A stretch of 20,299 nt of DNA. Source: Bacillota bacterium. Lineage in GTDB: Bacteria > Bacillota > Clostridia > Acetivibrionales > DTU013. The stretch covers positions 1 through 20,299 of the forward strand of contig JAEYRF010000099.1 of NCBI GenBank assembly GCA_023409615.1, written 5' to 3'. The notes under the pieces are model-generated. The model searched no databases. It saw only the letters and a program-made list of their open reading frames with translations, and had not been told where the DNA came from. Every line of letters begins with the position of its first letter. The first letter of the stretch is position 1. Made by a program: the position numbers and the translations under genes. This document shows positions 7,467 through 15,101 of the stretch, piece after piece.

Positions 7467-8552
7467 TTGAAAATACTTATAGATGCCATGGGCGGTGACA
7501 ATGCCCCTGATGCAATTGTTAACGGAAGCGTTGATGCCCTAAAGATACAAGAAGGTTTTGAACTTTCTCTGATTGGTGATGGTGATCAGATAAATAAGAT
7601 ACTAGAATCAAGAAACTTTAAAAGTCCGAGGCTAGAAGTGATTCATGCCAAGGAAGTTATCACCAATGAAGATACACCGACCAAGGCAATAAAAAGCAAA
7701 AAAAACTCTTCAATGGTAGTCGGGTTTAACATGCTTAAGGAAAAGAAGGGTGATGTATTAGTATCTGCCGGAAATACCGGCGCACTTTTAACCGGTGCGC
7801 TTTTAATACTTGGCAGGCTTAAAGGAGTTGACAGACCGGCTTTAGGTGCAATGATACCGACAAAGGCAGGCAGATGCCTTCTAATAGACGCAGGTCTAAA
7901 TACAACATGTAAACCGATTAACTTTGCACAATTCGCAATCTTTGGATCTCTGTATATGAAAAACCTCTACAATAAGGAGAATCCAAAGGTAGGACTTGTA
8001 AACATGGGTACGGAGGCAAAAAAAGGTACAGAGATTATCAAGCAGGCATATACATTGCTAAAAGCTTCAAACCTGAATTTTGTAGGCAATATTGAAGGAA
8101 AAGATATTCCATTAGGAAATGTTGATGTTGCAGTGTGCGATGGCTATATGGGAAATGTTATCCTAAAGTTTCTTGAAGGTACCGGATCGTTTTTCGCAGG
8201 CTTCCTGAAAGGAATGTTTACAAAGAATATTTTTTCAAAAATATCTACTATTTTTGTTATGAAGGATATGAAGGCATTTAAGAAAATGATGGATCCTTCA
8301 GAGGATGGCGGCGCACCAATATTAGGCGTAAATGGTATTGTTGTAAAAAGCCATGGGAATTCTAATGATAAAACAATAAAAAACGTTATTCTAAAAGCTT
8401 ATACTCTGGCAAGGAGCTCAGCTTTTGAAGAGATTAAGCTAAGTGTTGAAAAAATGGAGGTTGGCGATGCTGAAAGGAAAAAGCGAAAGCGTTGGCATTT
8501 TAGGAATAGGAAGCTACGTCCCAGAAAAGATTTTGACCAACTCAGACCTTGA
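7467..8552 (+). CDS. plsX: Phosphate acyltransferase PlsX
   Basis: PlsX turns acyl-ACP into acyl-phosphate, the donor for PlsY in phosphatidic acid synthesis, and acts at the membrane surface. The N-terminus MKILIDAMGGDNAPDA is the family hallmark, and GDVLVSAGNTGALL and LGLVNMGTEAKKG-like segments follow. I choose TTG 7467 because the ribosome binding site GGGAG (7454-7458) is 8 bases away and the protein then begins at the conserved MKI; GTG 7458 overlaps that site. The 361-residue product is about 25 residues longer than usual at its C-terminus. The extra part is very basic (KKRKRW, RNRKLRPRK) and is encoded by DNA that also encodes the start of fabH in another frame, an 86-base overlap. 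The core enzyme looks intact. Confidence 0.94.
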   Translation: MKILIDAMGGDNAPDAIVNGSVDALKIQEGFELSLIGDGDQINKILESRNFKSPRLEVIHAKEVITNEDTPTKAIKSKKNSSMVVGFNMLKEKKGDVLVSAGNTGALLTGALLILGRLKGVDRPALGAMIPTKAGRCLLIDAGLNTTCKPINFAQFAIFGSLYMKNLYNKENPKVGLVNMGTEAKKGTEIIKQAYTLLKASNLNFVGNIEGKDIPLGNVDVAVCDGYMGNVILKFLEGTGSFFAGFLKGMFTKNIFSKISTIFVMKDMKAFKKMMDPSEDGGAPILGVNGIVVKSHGNSNDKTIKNVILKAYTLARSSAFEEIKLSVEKMEVGDAERKKRKRWHFRNRKLRPRKDFDQLRP

Positions 8553-9471
8553 GAAAATGGTCAATACTTCGGACGATTGGATTATAAAGAGAACGGGTAT
8601 TTCGGAAAGACGGATATTATCGCAAGACACTCCAATTTACACAATGGCCGTTGAGGCGGCCAAAAACGCTATCAAAGACTCGGGAGTCTCACCTGAAGAA
8701 ATCGATCTCATTCTTGTGTCTACATCTACTCCAGATTATCTGACACCAACAACTTCATGCATAATACAAAAGGAAACAGGTACTAGGAATGCAGCTTCAT
8801 TCGACATAGTAGCGGCCTGTTCAGGCTTTATCTATGGGATGACGATAGCGCAGCAGTTTATTGAAACAGGCTACGCTAAGCATGTTCTTCTAGTTAGCAG
8901 CGAAGGAATGTCAAGGGCAGTTGACTGGGAAGACAGGAATAATTGCGTTCTGTTTGGAGACGGCGCAGGTGCTGTGGTTCTTGGCAAGGTGGAAGAAGGC
9001 TATGGTATATTGTCCACATACATAGGCTCGGACGGAACAAAGGGTGACTCAATTACCATACCATGCTTGTACATGCCGGATGAAGATAAACAAAGACGAG
9101 AAAAACTCAAAAACAAAGTATCTATTTGGCAAGATGGTCAAGAGGTTTTTAAATTTGCCATAAAGATTATGCCAATGGCTACTGAAAAGGTCATTGAAAA
9201 TACAGATGTAAAGCTTGAAAATATTAAATACATCATACCTCATCAAGCGAACATGAGAATCATCGAGAGTGCCGCTAAGAGGCTTGGCATTGCATTGGAA
9301 AAAGTTTATACAACTATAAGGAAATTTGGAAATATGTCTTCTGCTTCTATTCCTGTAGCCATGGCAGATGCCTATAGTAATAAATGCCTTAAAAAGGGTG
9401 ACAATCTTGTACTGGTTGGTTTTGGCGGAGGATTGACCTGGGGCTCTGCGCTGGTCAGATGGAGTAAATAG
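8467..9471 (+). CDS. fabH: Beta-ketoacyl-ACP synthase III FabH
   Basis: FabH condenses acetyl- or branched-chain acyl-CoA with malonyl-ACP to start fatty-acid chains. The 334-residue thiolase-fold protein carries the full catalytic triad: Cys118 in AACSGF, His259 in PHQAN and Asn289 in GNMSSASIP, and ends with the typical FGGGLTWGSALVRW. The start ATG 8467 is fixed by GGAGG (8456-8460) with a 6-base gap; an upstream in-frame ATG (8443) lacks such a site and would give an atypical lead. It overlaps the end of plsX by 86 bases, so translation is probably coupled. FabD follows after 43 bases. Branched-chain versus acetyl preference cannot be read from the sequence. Confidence 0.96.
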   Translation: MLKGKSESVGILGIGSYVPEKILTNSDLEKMVNTSDDWIIKRTGISERRILSQDTPIYTMAVEAAKNAIKDSGVSPEEIDLILVSTSTPDYLTPTTSCIIQKETGTRNAASFDIVAACSGFIYGMTIAQQFIETGYAKHVLLVSSEGMSRAVDWEDRNNCVLFGDGAGAVVLGKVEEGYGILSTYIGSDGTKGDSITIPCLYMPDEDKQRREKLKNKVSIWQDGQEVFKFAIKIMPMATEKVIENTDVKLENIKYIIPHQANMRIIESAAKRLGIALEKVYTTIRKFGNMSSASIPVAMADAYSNKCLKKGDNLVLVGFGGGLTWGSALVRWSK

Positions 9472-9514
9472 CGAAATATTACATATGGATACAGATAGTA
9501 TTTAGGAGGAGTTT

Positions 9515-10447
9515 ATGGGGAAACTCGCATTTATCTTCCCGGGACAGGGAGCACAATATATTGGAATGGGCAAACAGATTGCCACTGAATTTAGTTCTTC
9601 ATCCGCTATATTTGACGAAGCTTCTGATGTATTGGGAATTGATATGAAGAAGATGATATTTGACGGTGATGATGAAACATTAAAGATCACTGAGAATACA
9701 CAACCTGCCATTGTTACAGCCAGTGTGGCCTGCCTTGTGCCATTGCTTGAAAATGGTATCAAACCTGATTTTACTGCAGGCTTGAGTCTTGGAGAATATT
9801 CTGCACATGTGGCTTCAGGCACGATGGATTTTTCAACAGCGGTATCACTTGTTCGGAAAAGGGGAAGATTTATGCAGGAAGCTGTACCTCTCGGTGTCGG
9901 GACAATGGCGGCAATACTTGGTCTGACGCCCGAAGACGTGAAGCAATGTTGTACTCAGGCTTCGCAATTTGGTATTGTAGAGCCTGCAAACTTCAATTGT
10001 CCAGGTCAGATTGCCATTGCAGGAGAAGTAAAGGCAGTTGAAAAGGCAATGGAATACTGTGCTGAGAAAGGCGCTAAACGTACAATTTTGCTTGCGGTAA
10101 GCGCACCGTTCCACTGCAGTATGCTCAAGTCGGCCGGAGAATTACTTGACGTTGAACTTGTGCATGTAATGTTTGGAGATTTTAAGACTCCACTGATCGC
10201 CAATGTGACTGCACAGGAAGTCAAGTCACCTTCCGAAATTCGTGAGACTTTGGTGAAGCAGGTTAGCAGTCCTGTGCTATGGGAGGATTCTGTCCGCCTT
10301 ATGCTGGAACGTGGAGTTGATACTTTCATTGAAATTGGCCCAGGAAAAGTTCTTAGCGGATTTGTTAAGAAAATCAACAAAGAAGTCAGGAGCTTTAATA
10401 TAGAGGATATTGAATCACTGAAAAAGACTCTTGGGGAAATTGGATAA
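9515..10447 (+). CDS. fabD: Malonyl-CoA-ACP transacylase FabD
   Basis: FabD moves malonyl groups from CoA to acyl carrier protein. The 310-residue protein begins with FIFPGQGAQ, has the nucleophile Ser91 in GLSLGEYSA and the catalytic His200 in APFHCSM, and keeps a Gln in the GPGKVLSGF-type C-terminal region of the family. The start ATG 9515 follows AGGAGGA (9504-9510) by 4-5 bases. It sits between fabH and fabG in the FapR-headed operon. Length and motifs are normal, with no sign of fusion. Confidence 0.96.
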   Translation: MGKLAFIFPGQGAQYIGMGKQIATEFSSSSAIFDEASDVLGIDMKKMIFDGDDETLKITENTQPAIVTASVACLVPLLENGIKPDFTAGLSLGEYSAHVASGTMDFSTAVSLVRKRGRFMQEAVPLGVGTMAAILGLTPEDVKQCCTQASQFGIVEPANFNCPGQIAIAGEVKAVEKAMEYCAEKGAKRTILLAVSAPFHCSMLKSAGELLDVELVHVMFGDFKTPLIANVTAQEVKSPSEIRETLVKQVSSPVLWEDSVRLMLERGVDTFIEIGPGKVLSGFVKKINKEVRSFNIEDIESLKKTLGEIG

Positions 10448-10474
10448 TAAGTATTTGGAACAGGAGGGGAATTA

Positions 10475-11218
10475 ATGCCACTGGAAGGAAAAACTGCTGT
10501 GATAACGGGCTCTGCAAGGGGACTGGGGAAGGCGATAGCACTGAGGCTGGCATCAATGGGTGTAAATATTGTTCTTAACGATATCGCATCGTCGGAATCA
10601 CTGGATGAAACAGCAGAGGAATTCAGAAAGGCAAATTACAAGGTCGCTGTAACTAGAGGCGATGTCAGGAATGCCGATGATGTAAAAGCAATGATAGCTG
10701 CAGCTGTTGAAGCTTTTGGAGGTGTTGACATTCTGGTGAATAATGCCGGCATTACAAAGGATAAACCTATGGCAATGATGTCAGAAGACGATTGGGACAC
10801 TGTCTTGGATATCAACCTGAAGGGAGCATTCCTCTGCACTAAGTTTGCAGCGAAGCAGATGATAAAACAGAGGTATGGCCGGATAATCAATTTGGCTTCT
10901 GTAGCAGGAAGGTATGGTAATCAGGGACAGGCCAACTATTCCGCATCAAAAGCCGGACTAATCGGTTTGACAAAAACCACGGCCAAAGAATTTGCACCAA
11001 GAGGAGTAACTTGTAATGCAGTCGCACCTGGAATTATTAAGAGTAAAATGACAGATGTGCTTTCGGAGGAAGTAAGAAGTAAGTACCTTGAGAACATACC
11101 ACTAGGCAGGTTCGGGACACCTGAGGATGTGGCCGGTGTTGTCGCATTTCTTGCATCCGATGACTCATCATATGTAACTGGACAGGTAATAGATATTGAC
11201 GGCGGACTTGTTATGTAA
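10475..11218 (+). CDS. fabG: 3-oxoacyl-ACP reductase FabG
   Basis: FabG performs the NADPH-dependent reduction of 3-ketoacyl-ACP in each elongation round. This 247-residue short-chain dehydrogenase has the cofactor motif TGSARGLGKAIA at the N-terminus, NNAGI, and the catalytic set Ser142, Tyr155 and Lys159 (YSASK). It ends with TGQVIDIDGGLVM, the family C-terminus. The start ATG 10475 follows AGGAGGGG. Placement between fabD and acpP makes FabG more likely than another short-chain dehydrogenase. It is probably the last gene of the continuous fapR transcript before the 110-base gap to acpP. Confidence 0.95.
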   Translation: MPLEGKTAVITGSARGLGKAIALRLASMGVNIVLNDIASSESLDETAEEFRKANYKVAVTRGDVRNADDVKAMIAAAVEAFGGVDILVNNAGITKDKPMAMMSEDDWDTVLDINLKGAFLCTKFAAKQMIKQRYGRIINLASVAGRYGNQGQANYSASKAGLIGLTKTTAKEFAPRGVTCNAVAPGIIKSKMTDVLSEEVRSKYLENIPLGRFGTPEDVAGVVAFLASDDSSYVTGQVIDIDGGLVM

Positions 11219-11328
11219 TAATATCTTTATGAGAATGATATACCTGCTAATATTTTCATAATAGACTGGTATAAAATTTTCAGGGCATTATTATATATTA
11301 ATACCCCCTTGTGGGAGGAGGTGAATGT

Positions 11329-11556
11329 ATGGCTTTCGAAAAAGTAAAGAAAATCATTGTCGAGCAATTAGGCGTTGAGGAGGATGAGGTAAACATGGAA
11401 TCTTCCTTCATTGATGATCTTGGCGCGGATTCTCTGGATATCGTTGAATTGATAATGGCTCTCGAGGAGGAATTTGATATTGAAATTCCTGATAGCGAAG
11501 CTGAAAAGATAGCTAGTGTTGGAGATGCCGTAAATTACATTAAAAACAACACATAA
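11329..11556 (+). CDS. acpP: Acyl carrier protein
   Basis: The 75-residue acidic protein carries fatty-acid intermediates on a 4'-phosphopantetheine arm. The attachment site is Ser35 in GADSLDIVEL, and the helix after it (ALEEEFDIEIPD) is the classic partner-recognition helix. I take ATG 11329 as start: GGAGGAGGTGA (11314-11324) lies at the right distance and the product then begins MAFEKVKKII. A GTG at 11311 in the same frame would put the ribosome binding site inside the gene. The gene is 110 bases after fabG and is followed at once by a terminator whose stem begins inside the stop codon. A promoter of its own was not recognised. Confidence 0.96.
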   Translation: MAFEKVKKIIVEQLGVEEDEVNMESSFIDDLGADSLDIVELIMALEEEFDIEIPDSEAEKIASVGDAVNYIKNNT

Positions 11557-11584
11557 AAAAAGTCCCGATACAGGGACTTTTTTT
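11555..11584 (+). terminator. Intrinsic terminator abutting the acpP stop codon
   Basis: AAAAAAAGTCCC (11555-11566) pairs with GGGACTTTTTTT (11573-11584) around the loop GATACA, ending in a T run. The stem overlaps the TAA stop. It separates acpP from fabF; some read-through may still feed fabF. The A-rich arm also makes it a plausible terminator in the reverse direction, but no reverse gene is present. Confidence 0.87.
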
Positions 11585-11710
11585 ATGACAGGAAGTAAAT
11601 TTAAAATCGACAAATCAATCATTAGGAATTGGTAGAAATATTTTCGCCGATCCTTAAATAAATTCCTCAAACTTATAATTAGTAAAGTTAAATATACTAG
11701 GAGGATTTCA

Positions 11711-12949
11711 ATGAAAAAGCGCGTAGTTATCACCGGTATGGGTGTTGTGAATTCGCTGGGCTTTGATGTTGATAGCTTTTGGAATTCAATAAAAGCAGGA
11801 AAATCAGGTATTAGCCTATTGACTAAATTTGATACGACGAATTTTGACGCTAAGGTTGCTGCCACTATATCTAATTTCGAACCTACGGACTATATTGATA
11901 AAAAAGAAGCAAAGAGAATGGACATTTTCACGCAATATGCAATGACAGCCGCTAAGCTGGCAATGGAGATGTCATGTCTGGATATGGAGAAGGAAGACAG
12001 CTTCAGGGCCGGTGTTATCATTGGATCAGGAGTAGGAGGGATACAGACACTTGAGGATCAGCATCAAATCCTTGCTACAAAGGGACCGGGAAGAGTCAGC
12101 CCATTTTTTATTACATCAATGATTGCAAATATGGCGGCAGGAAGGATTGCAATAGAATACAACCTGCAGGGTTTCAACGAATGTGTTGTGACTGCCTGCG
12201 CTTCAGGGAATAATGCAATTGGAGATGCATTCAAGGTCATACAGCAGGGTGCTGCTGATATTATGTTTACCGGTGGTGCAGAGTCCGCAATCACACCTCT
12301 CTCGTTTGCCGGATTCTGTTCTAATAAAGCACTCTCGACAAACCCTGATCCTGCTAAAGCCTGCAGACCTTTTGACAAGGATCGTGACGGTTTTATAATG
12401 GGAGAAGGAGCAGGCGTACTGGTCTTGGAATCGCTGGAACATGCTCAGAATCGCGGTGCTACAATATATGGCGAAATCGTTGGTTATGGCTGTACCTGCG
12501 ATGCCCATCACATTACAGCACCTCATCCTGAAGGGATTGGTGGTATAAAATCCATGCAGTTTGCAATTGAAGATGCAGGGATCAGGCCTGAAGACATAGG
12601 CTATATCAATGCCCACGGGACATCAACACCACTGAATGATGTTGGAGAAACCAAGGTAATCAAACAAGTTTTTGGCGAACATGCATACAAACTTGCGGTC
12701 AGCTCTACAAAATCAATGACAGGTCATCTGTTGGGAGCAGCCGGTGCAATTGAGGCTATTATTACAGCAATGGCCTTGAAAGACGGATTCCTTCCGCCGA
12801 CAATCAACCTGATTAATCCGGATCCGGAATGTGACCTTGACTATGTACCGAATACAGGAAGGCCTGTACAGATCAATTATGCGCTATCTAATGCTCTTGG
12901 ATTTGGCGGGCATAATGCCTCAATTGTTCTGAAAAAATATAGTAGATAA
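11711..12949 (+). CDS. fabF: Beta-ketoacyl-ACP synthase II FabF
   Basis: FabF catalyses the elongation condensations of fatty-acid synthesis. The 412-residue protein begins KKRVVITGMGVVNSLG and has the Cys-His-His triad: Cys163 in VTACASGNNAIGDA, His302 in NAHGTSTPLND and His339 in MTGHLLGAAGA, with the family ending NALGFGGHNASIVLK. The start ATG 11711 follows AGGAGGATTTCA. The 154-base gap before it contains the acpP terminator and then an A/T-rich stretch with TATAAT at 11674-11679 but no good -35, so it may have a weak promoter or depend on read-through. A second terminator follows at 12979. Confidence 0.96.
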   Translation: MKKRVVITGMGVVNSLGFDVDSFWNSIKAGKSGISLLTKFDTTNFDAKVAATISNFEPTDYIDKKEAKRMDIFTQYAMTAAKLAMEMSCLDMEKEDSFRAGVIIGSGVGGIQTLEDQHQILATKGPGRVSPFFITSMIANMAAGRIAIEYNLQGFNECVVTACASGNNAIGDAFKVIQQGAADIMFTGGAESAITPLSFAGFCSNKALSTNPDPAKACRPFDKDRDGFIMGEGAGVLVLESLEHAQNRGATIYGEIVGYGCTCDAHHITAPHPEGIGGIKSMQFAIEDAGIRPEDIGYINAHGTSTPLNDVGETKVIKQVFGEHAYKLAVSSTKSMTGHLLGAAGAIEAIITAMALKDGFLPPTINLINPDPECDLDYVPNTGRPVQINYALSNALGFGGHNASIVLKKYSR

Positions 12950-12978
12950 ATTTTGATCAATAATTTATAATCTATTTG

Positions 12979-13009
12979 AAGGCGGGTGAAAGAACGCACC
13001 CGCCTTTTA
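12979..13009 (+). terminator. Intrinsic terminator after fabF
   Basis: AAGGCGGGTG (12979-12988) and CACCCGCCTT (12997-13006) form a perfect GC-rich 10-base stem with an 8-base loop, followed by a short T run. It closes the fatty-acid block 29 bases after the fabF stop. Confidence 0.87.
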
Positions 13010-13048
13010 TATAGACCAAACGCTCATACCGGAATGAATACGGCATAA

Positions 13049-13073
13049 GCTTACGCAGGTTATACCTGCAAGC
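13049..13073 (+). other. Small hairpin in the rnc leader
   Basis: GCTT-AC-GCAGGT (13049-13060), loop TAT and ACCTGC-AAGC (13064-13073) form a bulged 10-pair hairpin in the 128 bases between the fabF terminator and rnc. There is no T run, so it is not a terminator. I found no convincing promoter in this interval. Its role is unknown; RNase III leaders are cleaved by their own product in some bacteria, which would need such a structure. Confidence 0.4.
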
Positions 13074-13137
13074 CTGTGACGTTGTGTAGTATTTTGCGTG
13101 GACGTTGGCAGTGCAGAACCGATACAGGGAGGAACAA

Positions 13138-13860
13138 ATGGAAAAAGGATCTATTTCAGGAAATATGGAAATATTAAAAGAGCTTGAAGCTGTAATCCAC
13201 TATACTTTTAAAAATAAAGACAATCTTCTGCTTGCGCTTACACACAGCTCCTTCGCCAACGAAAAGAGAAATCAGGGAAGAACCAGCAATGAAAGGATTG
13301 AATTTTTGGGCGATGCTGTATTAAATATTGTAACCAGCGAATATATATATAAGAATTTTCCAAACCTGCCGGAGGGTGAAATGACTAAGACACGGGCGGC
13401 AATCGTCTGTGAATCCTCACTAATGAAGTGTGCCTGCCAAATATCGCTTGGTAATTATCTGTTTCTGGGTAAAGGAGAGGAAAACACCGGAGGGAGAAGC
13501 CGTACTTCTATTTTATCCGATGCCTTTGAAGCACTGATCGGGGCTATTTTTCTGGATGGCGGACTTATAGAAGCGAAGAACTTTATCTTTAGTGTGATGA
13601 AGGAATATCTTCGGGATTTTCATAACAGTGAATTGTTCATTGATTATAAGACACAGTTCCAGGAACATATACAGAAAAAAGGAGAGCAGCATATCAGTTA
13701 CAAGATACTTGAGGAAAAAGGCCCTGACCACAACAAGATATTCGTGGCACAGGTTAATGTGGGAGATAACATCCTTGGAACCGGAGAAGGAAGAAATAAA
13801 AAAGAAGCTGAGCAGAATGCCGCGAAGGCGGCTCTGGATAAGCTGAAGGTACTGAAATGA
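13138..13860 (+). CDS. rnc: Ribonuclease III
   Basis: RNase III cuts double-stranded RNA in rRNA maturation and mRNA control. The 240-residue protein has the catalytic signature NERIEFLGDAV with Glu55 and Asp59, and the second metal-ligand pair Asp128 and Glu131 in DAFEALIGA. A C-terminal double-stranded RNA-binding domain runs from about DYKTQFQEHIQ to the KKEAEQNAAKAAL helix. I place the start at ATG 13138, behind AGGGAGG (13126-13132); the in-frame GTG at 13105 would add eleven residues and put that site inside the gene. The stop overlaps the next start as ATGA. The order rnc-(radical SAM)-smc-ftsY is a familiar Firmicute arrangement. Confidence 0.96.
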   Translation: MEKGSISGNMEILKELEAVIHYTFKNKDNLLLALTHSSFANEKRNQGRTSNERIEFLGDAVLNIVTSEYIYKNFPNLPEGEMTKTRAAIVCESSLMKCACQISLGNYLFLGKGEENTGGRSRTSILSDAFEALIGAIFLDGGLIEAKNFIFSVMKEYLRDFHNSELFIDYKTQFQEHIQKKGEQHISYKILEEKGPDHNKIFVAQVNVGDNILGTGEGRNKKEAEQNAAKAALDKLKVLK

Positions 13861-14876
13861 TCGCCAGGCATAAAATAATTCCGATTTTTGTTCCTCATAA
13901 GGGCTGCCCGAATGATTGTATTTTTTGCAACCAGAAAAAGATCAGCGGACAGATCGAAGAAATGACCACTAAAAAAATCCCACAAATCATAGAGACACAT
14001 CTTGCTACTATGGAACCGGATGACGAGGTAGAGATTGCATTTTATGGAGGCAGCTTTACAGCTATTGACCCATCGATACAGGAGAGTTTTTTAGCAGAGG
14101 CTTTCCATTATACGAACAATGGCAGGATATCGCAGATACGAGTTTCCACCAGGCCTGACAGTATTAGTGAAGAAAATTTAAGTATGTTGTGGAAGTATGG
14201 CGTCAGAACGATTGAATTAGGCGTACAAAGTCTGGATGATGAGGTGCTTCGCAAAAGCTGCCGTGGGCACGATGCCAGTTGTGTCGTTCAGGCCTCGGCA
14301 CTGATAAAACGTATGGGGTTCATTCTTGGAATACAGACAATGACCGGATTGCCCGGTGATACCAATAAATCCTGTCTTGAGACTGCCGAAAAAGTTATCC
14401 GAATCTCACCTGACATTGTCCGGATCTATCCCGTATTGGTTATAAAGGGAACGGAACTGGAACGACAGTACCATAATGGATCATACAAGCCGCAGAGTCT
14501 TGAGGAAGCAGTGGATCTTTGTGCACAACTGCTTGAGATGTACGAAAGTAATCATATCAAGGTTATCAGAATAGGTCTGCAAGCCACCGATCAAATACGG
14601 AAGGGTTCCGGGTCAGATGTGGTGGTGGGGCCCGTACATCCGGCATTCAGGCAGCTTGTGGAGTCCAAACTAATGCTCCTTCGAATCGAAGCAGCCATAA
14701 AAAAACAGGGGCTGAGCGGGGCAGCGAGACTTACCATCCATACCGGAAGCTCAAATATTTCGAACGTAGTAGGGCAAAACCGTTCTAATATTCATTATCT
14801 TCTATCACAGTATGATATAGGTAATATAAGAGTTTCAGCCTCGGAGGAATTGTCGCGCGAGCTGATTCTTAGTTAG
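13857..14876 (+). CDS. Short Elp3-like radical SAM protein
   Basis: This 339-residue protein has a radical SAM core with CxxxCxxC at Cys17, Cys21 and Cys24 (GCPNDCIFCNQ), EIAFYGGSFTAI (the SAM-contact GGS motif), STRPD and TIELGVQSLDDEVL. This series is characteristic of the Elp3/YhcC-type and coproporphyrinogen-oxidase-like radical SAM proteins. The C-terminal acetyltransferase domain of true Elp3 is missing, and no additional iron-sulfur motif is evident. Proteins of this kind often lie between rnc and smc in Clostridia and are annotated as radical SAM or Elp3-like proteins; their substrate is not known to me. The start ATG overlaps the rnc stop (ATGA), so translation is coupled. The TAG stop at 14874-14876 is directly followed by a hairpin-forming element. 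RNA modification is a guess from the Elp3 relation and the coupling to rnc. Confidence 0.85.
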   Translation: MIARHKIIPIFVPHKGCPNDCIFCNQKKISGQIEEMTTKKIPQIIETHLATMEPDDEVEIAFYGGSFTAIDPSIQESFLAEAFHYTNNGRISQIRVSTRPDSISEENLSMLWKYGVRTIELGVQSLDDEVLRKSCRGHDASCVVQASALIKRMGFILGIQTMTGLPGDTNKSCLETAEKVIRISPDIVRIYPVLVIKGTELERQYHNGSYKPQSLEEAVDLCAQLLEMYESNHIKVIRIGLQATDQIRKGSGSDVVVGPVHPAFRQLVESKLMLLRIEAAIKKQGLSGAARLTIHTGSSNISNVVGQNRSNIHYLLSQYDIGNIRVSASEELSRELILS

Positions 14877-14880
14877 CGAG

Positions 14881-15027
14881 TGGTAGGGTTGCTTGTGGAA
14901 GTCATGTTTCAGGCTTCAAAGCAATGCTACAGAACGAATATTTTGTGCGACGTAACTGGAGAAGCCCGTAATGAACGGGCTGCAAAAGTAGGTGCTTTGA
15001 AACATGACTGAAATAAGCAACCCTACC
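14881..15027. repeat. 147-bp hairpin-forming element, probable MITE or structured RNA
   Basis: The arms 14882-14911 and 14998-15027 are inverted copies matching at 26 of 30 positions: GGTAGGGTTGCTT/AAGCAACCCTACC, an unpaired 5-by-5 stretch, then AGTCATGTTTCA/TGAAACATGACT. Pairing continues inward with TTCAAAGCA/TGCTTTGAA (competing), CTAC/GTAG and an apical hairpin AGCCCGT/ACGGGCT (14963-14981). GCGAG occurs at 14876-14880 and again at 15028-15032, directly on both sides, which looks like a 5-bp target duplication. This favours a miniature inverted-repeat transposable element inserted exactly at the end of the radical SAM gene. No open frame and no T run are present. A structured RNA remains possible because the outer part forms a long rod. 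Confidence 0.65.
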
Positions 15028-15040
15028 GCGAGAAATAATA

Positions 15041-15068
15041 TTGAATCTATCTCAAGTTATGTTAAAAT
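15041..15068 (+). promoter_or_regulatory. Candidate smc promoter
   Basis: TTGAAT (15041-15046) and TAAAAT (15063-15068) with 16-base spacing, 34 bases before the smc start and outside the hairpin element. Match to consensus is moderate. Confidence 0.5.
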
Positions 15069-15101
15069 GAATATGCATTAATTTCTAACGGGGGTTTTTC
15101 A

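Noticed and set aside
11679..11699. TTAGTA...TACTA pair before fabF as a second FapR operator
   Set aside because: The half-sites are 4 bases too far apart and the central CCTGA is missing.
14945..14951. GTGCGAC, the usual 5' start of group II introns, inside the hairpin element
   Set aside because: Only about 80 bases follow before the arm ends, and no domain V or 3' end of an intron is present; a chance match.
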